In this document: positions 32,950 through 42,102 of the stretch, piece by piece
Numbering within the stretch: position 1 is the first letter of the stretch
Layout of the letters: each line of letters begins with the position of its first letter
From: Cohaesibacter sp.
Lineage (GTDB): Bacteria; Pseudomonadota; Alphaproteobacteria; Rhizobiales; Cohaesibacteraceae
NCBI GenBank assembly: GCA_025800105.1
Contig: JAOXSG010000131.1
Span: forward strand, 1-64,000
DNA: 64,000 nt
Direction of reading: 5' to 3'
Notes under the pieces: generated by a model
Told to the model about the DNA's origin: nothing
Seen by the model: only the letters and a program-made list of their open reading frames with translations
The model's database searches: none
Translations under genes and position numbers: made by a program

Positions 32950-33654
32950 ATGCGGCGCGCAGATCGTTTGTTTGAGATTGTGCAGCATTTGCGTGGTGGG
33001 CGGTTGCTGACTGCGCAAGGCCTGGCGGATCGATTGGAAGTGTCCAAGCGAACGATTTATCGTGATTTGGCTGATTTACAGGCCAATGGCGTGCCGATTG
33101 AAGGAGAGGCGGGGGTTGGATATGTTTTGTCCAGTGATTATCATTTGCCGCCTCTCTCTTTCACGGCTGATGAAATTGCGGCTCTGGTGATTGGGGCGCG
33201 TATGGTGACAGCCTGGGCGGGTGATGATCTGGCATCGGCTGCCAAGGAAGCTTTGGTGAAAATCGAAGCGGTTTTGCCTGACGCCATGCGCTCTCAATTG
33301 AACCAGACAAATATGTTTGCGCCTGATTTTTTGGTGCCGCAGGATATCAAGCTCATGCTGGATGCCTTGCGGCAGGCTTGTGACAGGCGCAGCTATGTCT
33401 GCCTTTCTTATGAAAGCCTGCAAGGCAAGCTGACAAAGCGCACAATACGGCCTTTGGGATTGTTTTTCTGGGGTAAAGTCTGGACCCTTGTGAGCTGGTG
33501 TGAACTGCGTCAGGATTTCCGTTCTTTCAGAGTTGATAAAATCCGAGATCTGGATTGCTTGGATCAGGCTTTTCTGAAAGAGCCGGGGCGCGAATTGCAT
33601 GATTTCTTGCGCCGGGTTCAGGCTGAAGAGCCTTGTTCTGAATCCTTAACCTAA
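32950..33654 (+). CDS. YafY-type transcriptional regulator (HTH + WYL)
   Basis: The protein has 234 residues. The N-terminal DeoR-like helix-turn-helix reads RADRLFEIVQHLRGGRLLTAQGLADRLEVSKRTIYRDLADLQANGVPIEGE. The C-terminal WYL domain is recognisable at YESLQGKLTKRTIRPLGLFFWGKVWTLVSWCELRQDFRSFRVDKI. WYL proteins commonly bind small ligands or nucleic acid. The ATG follows a GAAGGA site. The stop codon overlaps the convergent flavin monooxygenase stop by 4 bases. Confidence 0.88.
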   Translation: MRRADRLFEIVQHLRGGRLLTAQGLADRLEVSKRTIYRDLADLQANGVPIEGEAGVGYVLSSDYHLPPLSFTADEIAALVIGARMVTAWAGDDLASAAKEALVKIEAVLPDAMRSQLNQTNMFAPDFLVPQDIKLMLDALRQACDRRSYVCLSYESLQGKLTKRTIRPLGLFFWGKVWTLVSWCELRQDFRSFRVDKIRDLDCLDQAFLKEPGRELHDFLRRVQAEEPCSESLT

Positions 33655-34865
33655 AATCTTACATCGTCTGGTGTCCAGCGATAGATCCAGTCAAACTGAT
33701 TGAGCAATTGGCTGTCTGGCATCAAGCGCATGGTTACGTTTCGTGCCATGGCCATTGCGCCGCTCATATGATAGATCTCGCCATTTTTTTGGGCGCGGGC
33801 AACGACTTTGCAGGCTCTTTCTTTGCGGGCTGTTTCATAAGCCAAGAGGGCCGTTTCAACAGGGCCTGGGACTTCGCTTAAGGCCCGGGCCAGAATTTCT
33901 GCATCTTCCATGGCCATCACCGCGCCTTGGGCCATGAAAGGCAGCATAGCATGGGCTGCATCGCCCAAAAGAGCGACTTTGCCTTTTGTCCATGGCTGGG
34001 ATGGATCGACACCGCACAGCGCCCATTTCAGCCAATTGTCACGCTCGGACAGCAGGCGGCGCATTTCTTTTGGCCAGCGCGAAAAGCGCTGGTTCAGCCA
34101 AGCGGGATCGCCTTTTGTGTTCCAGCCTTCCTCGTTCCAGTCATCTTGCACAATGGCAACGATATTCATCATATGACCGCCAATGAGGGGATAATGGACA
34201 AGATGGGCCTTTGGGGCAATCCAGAGATTGACGTTGTGACGGTTGATGTGCTCGGTCACCATTTGCGAGGGCATAGTAGTGCGCCATGCGGTTTTGCCGC
34301 TATAGGCGGGCGGGCTGTTGCCCATATAATCTGTGCGGATTTTGGACCAGACGCCATCGGCTGCAATCAGGCCATCGGCTTGCAAGGTGATGTTTTGGCT
34401 ATTGGAGCCGTCAGGATCTGTCTTTTCGCAGATCACTGTTACTCCGGTTGCGGATTGGTCCAGGTGGCGCAGCTGATGGTAATCGAGAATGGTGATCTGT
34501 TTCAGCTCTCGCGCCCGGTCATAGAGTGCGCGTTGCATATCGCCCCTATGAATGACCATATAAGGGGCGTTGTAGCGTTTGGTGATGTCTTTTGTTGCCA
34601 ATTCAGATAAGAGGGAGCCTGATGTGCCGCTTCTGATCTGAATGTGAGGGGGGATCACGGCCTGATCGTCAAGCTTGTCCCAGACATTCCAGCTTTTGAG
34701 AATGCCGGTTGCATTGGGGGAGATCTGAATGCCCGCACCAACCTCGCAAAGGGCCTTGCCACGCTCCAGCACGGTGACATTGATGTTGCGCTGGGCCAGT
34801 GCAATTGCGGCTGATAGCCCACCGATACCACCGCCTGCAATGATGATAGAAAGGGATTTGCTCAT
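33651..34865 (-). CDS. FAD-dependent monooxygenase, salicylate-hydroxylase-like
   Basis: The protein has 404 residues from ATG 34865. The FAD-binding motif is IIIAGGGIGGLSAAIALAQRNINVTVLER, the DG motif is LIAADGVWSKIR, and the GD motif is GKVALLGDAAHAMLPFMAQGAVMAMEDA. The length matches single-domain class A hydroxylases such as salicylate or 6-hydroxynicotinate hydroxylase. The exact substrate is not defined. It is a second aromatic hydroxylase near the MhpA-like one. Confidence 0.85.
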   Translation of the reverse strand: MSKSLSIIIAGGGIGGLSAAIALAQRNINVTVLERGKALCEVGAGIQISPNATGILKSWNVWDKLDDQAVIPPHIQIRSGTSGSLLSELATKDITKRYNAPYMVIHRGDMQRALYDRARELKQITILDYHQLRHLDQSATGVTVICEKTDPDGSNSQNITLQADGLIAADGVWSKIRTDYMGNSPPAYSGKTAWRTTMPSQMVTEHINRHNVNLWIAPKAHLVHYPLIGGHMMNIVAIVQDDWNEEGWNTKGDPAWLNQRFSRWPKEMRRLLSERDNWLKWALCGVDPSQPWTKGKVALLGDAAHAMLPFMAQGAVMAMEDAEILARALSEVPGPVETALLAYETARKERACKVVARAQKNGEIYHMSGAMAMARNVTMRLMPDSQLLNQFDWIYRWTPDDVRF

Positions 34866-35041
34866 GTCACACGCCCGCCTGCCGCCCCGTTGCTGAATGG
34901 GTTTTGTAAAAGACAAGTCCTATATCAATCAAACGGTTAAGAGCGAATTGCTCTTGTTGATTTTTAGATTCGTCTTTTAATTGGCGGACTATATCGCGTC
35001 TTTGTGCTTTGTGTCTTGATGAAACACAAACCAGATACGAC

Positions 35042-35386
35042 TTATTTTTGGAAGCACCCGTCGGGTATGGTTTGGGTTTCTTCCAATTTGCCATTATATT
35101 TGTATAGCGTTGAACAATAAGGGCACAGCACTTCGGTATCGCCGCCCATATCGAGAAAAATATGTGGATGGTCCTGAGGGGGCGTGGCACCCATGCATTT
35201 GAACTCTTTTACACCGATTTCAATGGAGGAGACGCCTTCGTCATTTTTGAAGTGGGCAATTGCATGTCCGGCCATCTGGTCATACTTTCTGAGTTTCGAT
35301 GCTCTTTGACGCCTTGCCTCTATGACAGGCTTTGAACATAGTTGGTCTATGGATGGAGGGTCAGTCCATCGGGATATTTGTGACAT
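35042..35386 (-). CDS. CHCC-type zinc-finger protein (NDUFS6-like)
   Basis: The protein has 114 residues from ATG 35386; ATG 35275 would give a 77-residue form closer to the family size. The C-terminal block holds the finger: VKEFKCMGATPPQDHPHIFL, then TEVLCPYCSTLYKY, giving C-x8-H-x(14-15)-C-x2-C. It resembles the accessory subunit of respiratory complex I (NDUFS6) and the small alphaproteobacterial zf-CHCC proteins. A role in complex I assembly is inferred from homology. Confidence 0.75.
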   Translation of the reverse strand: MSQISRWTDPPSIDQLCSKPVIEARRQRASKLRKYDQMAGHAIAHFKNDEGVSSIEIGVKEFKCMGATPPQDHPHIFLDMGGDTEVLCPYCSTLYKYNGKLEETQTIPDGCFQK

Positions 35387-35409
35387 TATAGGGTATCTTT
35401 TTCGAATCC

Positions 35410-35451
35410 TAGAGCATTTTGGATAAACACATAATTATTCAAAATGCTCTA
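35410..35451. repeat. Short dispersed inverted repeat
   Basis: TAGAGCATTTTGGATAA (35410-35426) matches the complement of TTATTCAAAATGCTCTA (35435-35451) at 16 of 17 positions. The left arm plus five more bases recurs at 58664-58685 with 21 of 22 matches, which suggests a small dispersed palindromic family in this genome. Confidence 0.6.
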
Positions 35452-35524
35452 AGGGCTTTTCCTCTTTGCTCTGTCTCTCTATGCTGAATTGACTCCTCTT
35501 TAACATTTACGTTAGCGTAAAAGA

Positions 35525-36280
35525 ATGACATATTTCACTTCCGACGGTCATAAGATCGCTTATCTTGATGAAGGGCAGGGTGTTCCTGTTCTCCTGATCC
35601 ATGGGTTTGCTTCCAGCAAGCTTGTAAACTGGGTGCATCCCGGATGGGTCAAATGTTTGACCGAGGCCGGCTATCGCGTTGTTGCGCTGGATAATCGCGG
35701 GCATGGTGACAGCGCTAAATTATATGACCCTGCGCTTTATTCTTCTCCTATTATGGCTGAGGATGCCAAAAATCTGCTGGATCATTTGGGGATCGATCAG
35801 GCCTATGTGATGGGCTATTCCATGGGTGCGCGCATTTCTGCCTTTTTGAGTCTGTCCTATCCAGAACGGGTGAAACGGGTTGTGTTTGGCGGTCTTGGTG
35901 GTGGCATGATCCATGGCACCGGTGACCCCAATCCGATTATCAGCGCGTTGGAAGCCGACGATCCGGCCAGTATCAAGCATGTGACGGGCAAAGCCTTTCG
36001 CACGTTTGCCGATCAGACGGGCAGTGACCGTCTGGCTTTGGCCGCCTGCATGAAATCGGCGCGACAGAAAATTACCGTTGAGGAATTGTCGCAGCTTGCA
36101 ACGCCTGCTCTTGTTGCGGTTGGCACGCGCGATGTGATTTCGGGCAAAGCTTCTGAACTGGCAGATATTTTGCCCCATGGGGAGGCCGTTGATATTCCCG
36201 GACGGGATCATATGGTTGCTGTTGGGGACAAGGTTTATAAGCAGGCCGTTTTGGAGTTTTTTGCCCGCGATCATCAATAA
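35525..36280 (+). CDS. Alpha/beta hydrolase
   Basis: The protein has 251 residues. The family shows the oxyanion segment LLIHGFASSK, the nucleophile elbow VMGYSMGARIS (serine in G-x-S-x-G), an acidic residue in VAVGTRDVISG and the catalytic histidine in GRDHMVAVGD. No signal peptide is present. Substrate is unknown. It is followed after 17 bases by a second hydrolase, and lies in the proposed aromatic-catabolism neighbourhood, where such enzymes hydrolyse ring-cleavage products. Confidence 0.85.
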   Translation: MTYFTSDGHKIAYLDEGQGVPVLLIHGFASSKLVNWVHPGWVKCLTEAGYRVVALDNRGHGDSAKLYDPALYSSPIMAEDAKNLLDHLGIDQAYVMGYSMGARISAFLSLSYPERVKRVVFGGLGGGMIHGTGDPNPIISALEADDPASIKHVTGKAFRTFADQTGSDRLALAACMKSARQKITVEELSQLATPALVAVGTRDVISGKASELADILPHGEAVDIPGRDHMVAVGDKVYKQAVLEFFARDHQ

Positions 36281-36297
36281 TCGAAAAGGACTGACAG

Positions 36298-37164
36298 ATG
36301 GCACAGACAATTCTGTTTGAAGGGGCACAAGGCAACCGGCTGGTTGCTGATCTTCGTGGCGTGTCTGGCCAGCCTGTTATTCTTTTGCATGGTGGGGGGC
36401 AAACCCGCTATTCGTGGAAAGGCTCGGCGCAAAAGCTTGCTGATTGCGGTTTGCGGGCCTTTACCATGGATTTGCGTGGCCATGGGGAGAGTGATTGGCT
36501 GGAAAATGGCCATTATCGTTTCTCTGACTATGGGGCAGATGCGGCGGCTGTCTTTCAGCAAATTGCAGCGCGATATGGGCAAAAACCCATTGCAGTTGGC
36601 GCGTCTTTAGGGGGGATTTCGTCTCTTTTGGCGGAAGGGGAAGCGACGCTTTCCTTGTTGGCGGGTTTGGTTTTGGTGGATATCACGCCAAGAATGGATC
36701 CGGGTGGGGTGAACAAGATCCTGTCTTTCATGGGCGACAAAATTCATGATGGATTTGCTTCTATTGAGGAAGCAGCTGACGCTGTGGCACGCTATTTGCC
36801 GCATCGTTCCAAGCCGAAATCTTTGGATGGCTTGCGCAAAAATTTGCGTCAGGGCGAGGACGGGCGTTATCGCTGGCATTGGGATCCGCGCTTTTTGGAT
36901 GGGCCTTATAGTGTGCATAGCGATCATGAGGAAAGCGAGCGTCGTTTGCTGTCTGCAACGCGCAATTTGCGGGTTCCGGTGCAATTGGTGCGCGGTGGCC
37001 AATCAGAATTGGTGAGCAAGGCTCATGCTGATGAATTTATGCAGATGGTGCCCCATGCGCTTTATTATGATGTGAGTGAAGCGGGGCATATGGTGGCTGG
37101 CGACAAGAATGATCTTTTTTGTGATGCGGTCCTCTCATTCCTTGCCCATATTGAGGCGGTTTGA
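36298..37164 (+). CDS. Alpha/beta hydrolase
   Basis: The protein has 288 residues from ATG 36298, with AAAGGA upstream. The pattern is VILLHGGGQTRYSW, AVGASLGGISS (nucleophile serine), LVLVDITPRMDP and a C-terminal histidine in YYDVSEAGHMVAGD. The oxyanion segment with HGGGQ is typical of peroxidase-like and epoxide-hydrolase-like members. It follows the first hydrolase in the same operon. Confidence 0.85.
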   Translation: MAQTILFEGAQGNRLVADLRGVSGQPVILLHGGGQTRYSWKGSAQKLADCGLRAFTMDLRGHGESDWLENGHYRFSDYGADAAAVFQQIAARYGQKPIAVGASLGGISSLLAEGEATLSLLAGLVLVDITPRMDPGGVNKILSFMGDKIHDGFASIEEAADAVARYLPHRSKPKSLDGLRKNLRQGEDGRYRWHWDPRFLDGPYSVHSDHEESERRLLSATRNLRVPVQLVRGGQSELVSKAHADEFMQMVPHALYYDVSEAGHMVAGDKNDLFCDAVLSFLAHIEAV

Positions 37165-37211
37165 GCGCCTCAATTCCATGCCTCTTTCTTTTATGGCTTT
37201 ATGATGCAGGA

Positions 37212-38024
37212 TTATTGTCCTGTGAAAATTGGTTTTCTTTTTTCCATGAAAGCCTTGCGCCCTTCTGCATAATCCTTGCTGTCAAAACAGGCTGATGCCA
37301 TGGCTTTAAGCTCTTGCATACTCATTGCATCGCTTTGTTTTATGACGCAATTGATGCCTGCTTTATGATATTGCGCGCTTAATGGGGCCAATGTTGCAAT
37401 CTTTTGGCAATAGTCGCTGGCTTGTTGGTCAAAGCTTTCATCGGCAAAAATGTCATTGAGAAAGCCGATGCTCTTGGCTTGCTCAGCATCATACACTTTG
37501 GCTGTGAGATAGAGTTCCTTGGCATTGGCCGGGCCAACCAGATGGACAATATCTGCAATTGCCTCGGTCGGATAGCCAATGCCCAATTTTCCGGCTGGAA
37601 TGCCGAATTTGCCCGATGCATTGGACAGGCGCAGATCACAGGCAGCGGCCAGACCAAAACCTCCACCCATGCAAAAGCCTTTGATCAGGGCAAGGGTTGG
37701 CTTTTTTGTCTTGCGAATGGCGTGATAGGCTTTTGCATTCATGTCATCATAAAATGTGGCACTTTTTGTATCGCCGCGCACCTGATCAAATTCGGAGATA
37801 TCTGCGCCAGAGACAAAAGCTGTGTCATTTGCCCCTGTGATGACGATAAGATGGATATCAGGATTTTTATCAAGCTTTGCTATTGCATCGGGAATGGCGC
37901 GCCACATATCCAAAGACATGGCATTTCGCTTTTGGGGATTGTTGATGACAAGGCGGCCAATTTTGCCGTCTTGCTCGATCAAGATTTTGTCAGTGAGGCC
38001 ATTGGAATTTTGGGTGTTGGGCAT
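37212..38024 (-). CDS. Enoyl-CoA hydratase/isomerase family protein
   Basis: The protein has 270 residues from ATG 38024. The crotonase fold is shown by GRLVINNPQKRNAMSLDMW, then the first oxyanion segment AFVSGADISEF, then GFCMGGGFGLAAACDLRLSN, then FGIPAGKLGIGYPTEA. Typical catalytic glutamates are not unambiguous. It catalyses hydration or isomerisation of an acyl-CoA. It is convergent with the second hydrolase gene and reads away from cysE. Confidence 0.88.
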   Translation of the reverse strand: MPNTQNSNGLTDKILIEQDGKIGRLVINNPQKRNAMSLDMWRAIPDAIAKLDKNPDIHLIVITGANDTAFVSGADISEFDQVRGDTKSATFYDDMNAKAYHAIRKTKKPTLALIKGFCMGGGFGLAAACDLRLSNASGKFGIPAGKLGIGYPTEAIADIVHLVGPANAKELYLTAKVYDAEQAKSIGFLNDIFADESFDQQASDYCQKIATLAPLSAQYHKAGINCVIKQSDAMSMQELKAMASACFDSKDYAEGRKAFMEKRKPIFTGQ

Positions 38025-38188
38025 GGATATGGTAGTCTTTTGGCAAGAGAAGCGGGATTGCGGGCGCTGTGCTTTGACATTCGCTTCATTGTTAGGCAAA
38101 AAGATCGGCGATTGAAAGTCAGGATATAGGATAAGGGACCCTCTGTTCCGATACCGGGCTTTTGGGATGACTGGAAGGTGAAACAGAT

Positions 38189-39022
38189 ATGGCAACTGGA
38201 CCATTACAGCGGGCGCGGGATGAAGAATTGCAGGTGGTGGACCCTGTCTGGCATCGTATCCGGCAGGAAGCCGAGGCTGTTGTGCGGGCTGAACCGGCTT
38301 TGAGCAGTTTTATTTTTTCGACCATTCTCAGCCATCGCCGGTTGGAAAATGCTGTTATCCATCGCATTGTGGATCGGCTGCATAATCCGGCTCTGGATTC
38401 GGAGGTGATCCGGCAGGCCTATCGCGAGGCAATTGAGCATGATGCTTTTATTGCAACGGCCTTGCGTGCCGATATTATGGCAGTTGCAGACCGAGACCCG
38501 GCTTGTGATCGCTTTTTGGATCCGCTGCTTTATTTCAAAGGCTTTCAGGCCATTCAGACCCATCGTCTTGCCCATTGGCTGTGGGTGAATGGCCGTCAGG
38601 ATTTTGCGCTTTATCTGCAATCTGTCATTTCCGAAGTGTTTCAGGTGGATATTCATCCGCAAGTGCGGGTTGGCAAAGGTATTTTCCTTGATCATGCCAC
38701 GGGTGTCGTGATTGGGGGAACGGCTGTTTTGGAAGATGATGTGTCCATTTTGCAAGGTGTGACTTTGGGCGGCACCGGCAAGGAGGGCGGAGATCGCCAT
38801 CCCAAAATTCGCCGCGGTGTGTTGATTGGTGCCGGGGCAAAGGTGCTTGGCAATATCGAGATTGGCCATTGCTCGCGGGTGGCGTCCGGCTCGGTTGTGC
38901 TCAAGGATGTGCCGCCTAACAGTACGGTTGCTGGTGTGCCTGCCAAAATTGTCGGGCAGGCTGGATGTGATGAGCCTTCGCGCAGCATGAACCAGATGCT
39001 AAGTGAAGGTGAAGGCATCTGA
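38189..39022 (+). CDS. cysE: Serine O-acetyltransferase
   Basis: The protein has 277 residues, with GGAAGG before the ATG. It makes O-acetylserine from serine and acetyl-CoA, the first step to cysteine. The N-terminal helical SATase domain has VDPVWHRIRQEAEAV and FKGFQAIQTHRLAHWLW. The C-terminal half is a left-handed beta-helix of hexapeptide repeats: VDIHPQVRVGKGIFLDHATGVVIGG through SVVLKDVPPNSTVAGVPAKIVG. Catalytic His residues are in THRLAHW and LDHATG. The C-terminus (MLSEGEGI) ends in the isoleucine used to dock with cysteine synthase. Confidence 0.95.
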   Translation: MATGPLQRARDEELQVVDPVWHRIRQEAEAVVRAEPALSSFIFSTILSHRRLENAVIHRIVDRLHNPALDSEVIRQAYREAIEHDAFIATALRADIMAVADRDPACDRFLDPLLYFKGFQAIQTHRLAHWLWVNGRQDFALYLQSVISEVFQVDIHPQVRVGKGIFLDHATGVVIGGTAVLEDDVSILQGVTLGGTGKEGGDRHPKIRRGVLIGAGAKVLGNIEIGHCSRVASGSVVLKDVPPNSTVAGVPAKIVGQAGCDEPSRSMNQMLSEGEGI

Positions 39023-39196
39023 TTGTCAGACTTTTGGTTTGTCTGCTTGTCAAATGGATGTGAATCTGGTGCTGTGAAGAGGAAATGGTGGGTGCTTTAA
39101 AAAGGTGCTTTACTCTTTTGCGGTGCTGTGCCACTCACCAGCGCTATATTGACAGGCTGAACTCTCGGACTGTTGTGATTTTGCAAGGAGGCAAAT

Positions 39197-39415
39197 TTGG
39201 ATAAGACAGAGCTGAATAAATTGCAAACCTATATGCGCCGTGCGTTGCAGTCTCCAAATCTGGAAGTGCGGGCCCGGCCTCGCAAGGATGACAGCGCCGA
39301 GGTTTATGTGGCAGACGAATTTGTCGGTGTTCTCTTCAAAGATGATGAGGATGATGACGATCTGTCCTATAATTTTAGCATGGCTATTTTGGATTATGAT
39401 CTGGATGAAGCCTAA
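39197..39415 (+). CDS. DUF3126 family protein, TTG start
   Basis: The protein has 72 residues. The start is TTG 39197, well supported by AAGGAGG six bases upstream and by the family N-terminus MDKTELNKLQTYMRRAL. It is acidic at the C-terminus (KDDEDDDDLSYNFSMAILDYDLDE). DUF3126 proteins are small conserved alphaproteobacterial proteins of unknown role. It follows cysE after 174 bases of non-coding sequence. A strong terminator follows. Confidence 0.88.
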   Translation: MDKTELNKLQTYMRRALQSPNLEVRARPRKDDSAEVYVADEFVGVLFKDDEDDDDLSYNFSMAILDYDLDEA

Positions 39416-39435
39416 AGAGCTGCCTGACCGTTAAC

Positions 39436-39477
39436 AAAAAAGCGCCTGAAATCTGCTGATTTCAGGCGCTTTTTTGT
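39436..39477 (+). terminator. Intrinsic terminator after DUF3126
   Basis: A perfect 17-bp stem pairs 39436-39452 with 39459-39475 (core GCGCCTGAAAT) across a six-base loop, with T runs on one side and A runs on the other, so it works in both directions. Confidence 0.92.
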
Positions 39478-39504
39478 TTTGTCCCTTCATCGGGAGAGCC
39501 TGTC

Positions 39505-40266
39505 TTATTCGATGATCATATTGTTGAGCATTTTTTGCGTTGTTGCGTCAATTTCGCGCCAGTTTTCCAGCATGGTCATGCGAAAGCGATAGCTGGCTTG
39601 CAGACCGTTTTTTAGCAAAATTTCGCGCAGGCAAATGGTTGGCACCTGCTCTTGTGGTTGGAAACAGCGCACGACATAGGGTGGATTTTCATCTGGTTTG
39701 AAATAGACAATTTCGCCCGCATAGCTTGATGTTTCATCCATTTTGAAGCCAATCAGGCCCGCCGCTCCCTGTTGTGGGCTGCCAATGAAATGCTGGCTAT
39801 AGACAGAATAAAGACGTTCTGACGAGGAAATGTGTTTTTGGGGGCTGGAGAGGCGCACAAAGACCAGTTTTGACATGTCGGATATGTCTGTGAAAGCCAG
39901 CTGATTGTCCAGATTATAGCCTTGCAGACTTGGCCAGTGAAAAAACAGATCAAGACTGTTTTGGGGTTCACTGGTGCGTTGGCTATCCTGGCGGATCATA
40001 TTTTGCGGCATGACGAGGCTTTCGCCCACCAGATTGATGATGATTGGGTCGGTGTTGCTTGTATAGGTGTTGTGGCCGAGCAGGCCATCGCTATGGCGGA
40101 ACAGGCGGCTGGCGATGAATAGAATGCTAATCGCGATAAGGCCAAAGACGAGGATGAAAAAGATCCATCTATGGGGAGGCTGGGGATCTCTCAATCCATT
40201 CGTCATTGATTGCTGGTCCTGTCTGATTTTATTGCGTCTGATTTGTTCGGTGCTGATTGCTGACAT
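39505..40266 (-). CDS. Membrane-anchored hypothetical protein
   Basis: The protein has 253 residues. One membrane helix (WIFFILVFGLIAISILFIASRLF) near residues 34-56 follows a cytosolic N-terminus; the rest, about 195 residues, is on the periplasmic side. Visible features are a conserved-looking FVRLSSPQKHISSSERLYSVY and FKPDENPPYVVRCFQP. No family was recognised. The first ATG is at 40266; ATG at residue 21 (MTNGLRD) would still leave the helix complete. Confidence 0.6.
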   Translation of the reverse strand: MSAISTEQIRRNKIRQDQQSMTNGLRDPQPPHRWIFFILVFGLIAISILFIASRLFRHSDGLLGHNTYTSNTDPIIINLVGESLVMPQNMIRQDSQRTSEPQNSLDLFFHWPSLQGYNLDNQLAFTDISDMSKLVFVRLSSPQKHISSSERLYSVYSQHFIGSPQQGAAGLIGFKMDETSSYAGEIVYFKPDENPPYVVRCFQPQEQVPTICLREILLKNGLQASYRFRMTMLENWREIDATTQKMLNNMIIE

Positions 40267-40414
40267 GTCTGAGCCAGATCCGCCCCATCATTCTCTTTTC
40301 TAGTCTTAACAGAAAGTGAATGAAATGGCATAGCCTTTGCATTTTATCCAAATATAGACTTGCTTGTGTCAGTTTGGCACAGATGTCCGCCTTGTAATGC
40401 GTGAAGGACAGAAA

Positions 40415-40744
40415 ATGGGACAGGATATGTTTGCTTTTGTGTATGCCAGTTGTATCGGCTTTGTATGTGCCGGTATTTTGGGGAGCTTTTATCAGCTGAT
40501 TTCTGCGCGTCCGGTCCGTTTTGTGGTGTCGGTTGAAAGCTGGCTCAGCGCTTTTGCGTCCATTCTGCTTTGTGTATTTGCCGGGCCCTTTATCATTATG
40601 CGCAATGCTTTGCGGGGCCGCAGGATTGAGCATCGTCCCATTGGTTGGCTGTTTGGGTCTTCTGCGATTGCTGGTGTCTGGAGTGCCTGTTCCGGTATCC
40701 TTGTTCTCAATGTGATTCTGGCAGCGCTGAATATTGTTGGATGA
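40415..40744 (+). CDS. Small membrane protein
   Basis: The protein has 109 residues from ATG 40415, with GAAGGA upstream. Three hydrophobic helices are visible: FAFVYASCIGFVCAGILGSFYQL, SWLSAFASILLCVFAGPFIIMRN and WLFGSSAIAGVWSACSGILVLNVILAAL. It resembles small conserved alphaproteobacterial membrane proteins that lack a function. It is followed by the gamma-carbonic anhydrase gene. Confidence 0.65.
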   Translation: MGQDMFAFVYASCIGFVCAGILGSFYQLISARPVRFVVSVESWLSAFASILLCVFAGPFIIMRNALRGRRIEHRPIGWLFGSSAIAGVWSACSGILVLNVILAALNIVG

Positions 40745-40776
40745 TGGACAGGGTGTGAAGAAGAGGGGGACGTGTC

Positions 40777-41319
40777 ATGGCTTTGTATCAATTGGATGGG
40801 GAAGTGCCACATTTGGCAAAAGATGGTCAATGTTGGGTTGCGCCAACGGCCAGCCTGATTGGCAAGGTGGTGCTTGAGGTTGATGCCAGTGTCTGGTTTG
40901 GTGCTGTGTTGCGCGGGGATAATGAAGTGCTGCATATCGGGCAGCGCAGCAATATTCAAGAAGGCTGCACCTTGCATACGGATATGGGCTATCCTTTGAC
41001 AATCGGGCAGGATTGCACGATAGGACATAATGTCATCCTGCATGGGTGTGAAATTGGTGATAATACGCTGATTGGTATGGGGGCGGTTGTCCTGAATGGT
41101 GCCAAAATTGGCAAAAATTGCCTGATTGGCGCCAAGGCTCTGATCCCGGAAGGCAAAGTCATCCCGGATAATTCTCTTGTTATGGGGATGCCGGGCAAGG
41201 TGGTGCGTGACTTGGATGAGGATGCCATTAAGGGCTTGACCAAATCTGCCGCGCATTATGTTGAGAATTGGCAACGATATGCCAAAGGCCTTGTCAGGAT
41301 TGAGGAGGCTGGGTCCTAG
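40777..41319 (+). CDS. Gamma-carbonic anhydrase family protein
   Basis: The protein has 180 residues. The left-handed beta-helix of hexapeptide repeats runs from [21 protein letters not shown] to [27 protein letters not shown]. The zinc ligands expected in this family are H in GCTLHTD, and H in [10 protein letters not shown]. The C-terminal helix ([19 protein letters not shown]) follows the usual pattern. Enzymatic activity is not assured in such CaiE/YrdA-like members. Confidence 0.9.
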   Translation: MALYQLDGEVPHLAKDGQCWVAPTASLIGKVVLEVDASVWFGAVLRGDNEVLHIGQRSNIQEGCTLHTDMGYPLTIGQDCTIGHNVILHGCEIGDNTLIGMGAVVLNGAKIGKNCLIGAKALIPEGKVIPDNSLVMGMPGKVVRDLDEDAIKGLTKSAAHYVENWQRYAKGLVRIEEAGS

Positions 41320-41332
41320 TGGGGGCCTTTAT

Positions 41333-41388
41333 TTTCTCATATGAGAGTATGAGAAAGGGAGCGGGCCAGTCGTGGGGACGACTGGCCC
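41333..41388 (+). terminator. Two hairpins after the carbonic-anhydrase gene
   Basis: TTTCTCATA/TATGAGAAA (41333-41356) is a perfect 9-bp hairpin. GGGCCAGTCGT/ACGACTGGCCC (41363-41388) is a perfect 11-bp hairpin with a GGGG loop. They lie between convergent genes. The lack of a T tract leaves open whether they are terminators. Confidence 0.5.
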
Positions 41389-41493
41389 TATGACCTGACA
41401 ATAACGGACGGGTTATGGGACATGTCAGGCCAATCCTGAAAGCGAGCTGTGCTTTAGGAGAAAGGTGACACCCAAAAGAGGGTGTTGGGGATG

Positions 41494-42102
41494 TTAACGC
41501 AGGGCAAGCGTTGTGCGATTGTCCTTGATGCTGGTCCAGCTGGACGGATTGAGGCTGGCCTGACGCTTGATATAGCGGTATGGAGTTTTATTCCAAGGCA
41601 GAATGCGTGGGTCCTGATTGTCCAAAATCAGATCTCCGCGGTCTGTGCGCACGGTCAAAACCGCATGGCCCGTGCCATTTGCCTGTTTTACAACTGTCAT
41701 AAGCAAGGCTGTTTCTGGCCATCCTGCATTGATCAGGATGCGACGTTTCAACAGGGCATAATCTTCGCAATCGCCTGCTGCGCCGGGATATGTCCAGAAT
41801 TCTTCTCTTTTATATTGTTCCTGATCTGTGACAGGGCGAATGGTTTGGTTGACGTGACCATTGATATTGATCAGCTGGGACCAATTGTCCTGTGTGAGTT
41901 TGATCGCACGATCCTGATGATAGATGGTGCCGCATTCTGCCGGATTGTTGCGGCAAAAATTGACATGACCGATTGGCGCTGATGTTTGATGGCCGACTTG
42001 CATAAATTCTGCATAGCCTTTTGACATCGCCTCTGTTGAGAAGCTGCCTGCCGTAGTGATGATGCCCAATGCAATGGCAATATTTGCGAATACTTTTTTC
42101 AT
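41494..42102 (-). CDS. Transglutaminase-like cysteine peptidase
   Basis: The protein has 202 residues, with a signal peptide (MKKVFANIAIALGIITTAGSFSTEA). The catalytic triad motifs are GDCEDYALLKRRILINAGWP (Cys), GTGHAVLTVRT (His) and GDLILDNQDPRI (Asp). It matches the bacterial transglutaminase-like cysteine proteinase family, of which LapG is the studied member. It is probably periplasmic. No adhesin partner is in the window. Confidence 0.87.
   Translation of the reverse strand: MKKVFANIAIALGIITTAGSFSTEAMSKGYAEFMQVGHQTSAPIGHVNFCRNNPAECGTIYHQDRAIKLTQDNWSQLININGHVNQTIRPVTDQEQYKREEFWTYPGAAGDCEDYALLKRRILINAGWPETALLMTVVKQANGTGHAVLTVRTDRGDLILDNQDPRILPWNKTPYRYIKRQASLNPSSWTSIKDNRTTLALR

Noticed and set aside
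34867..35190. 107-residue minus-strand frame between the flavin monooxygenase and the zinc-finger gene
   Set aside because: It overlaps the zinc-finger gene out of frame and its residue make-up is that of a shadow frame.
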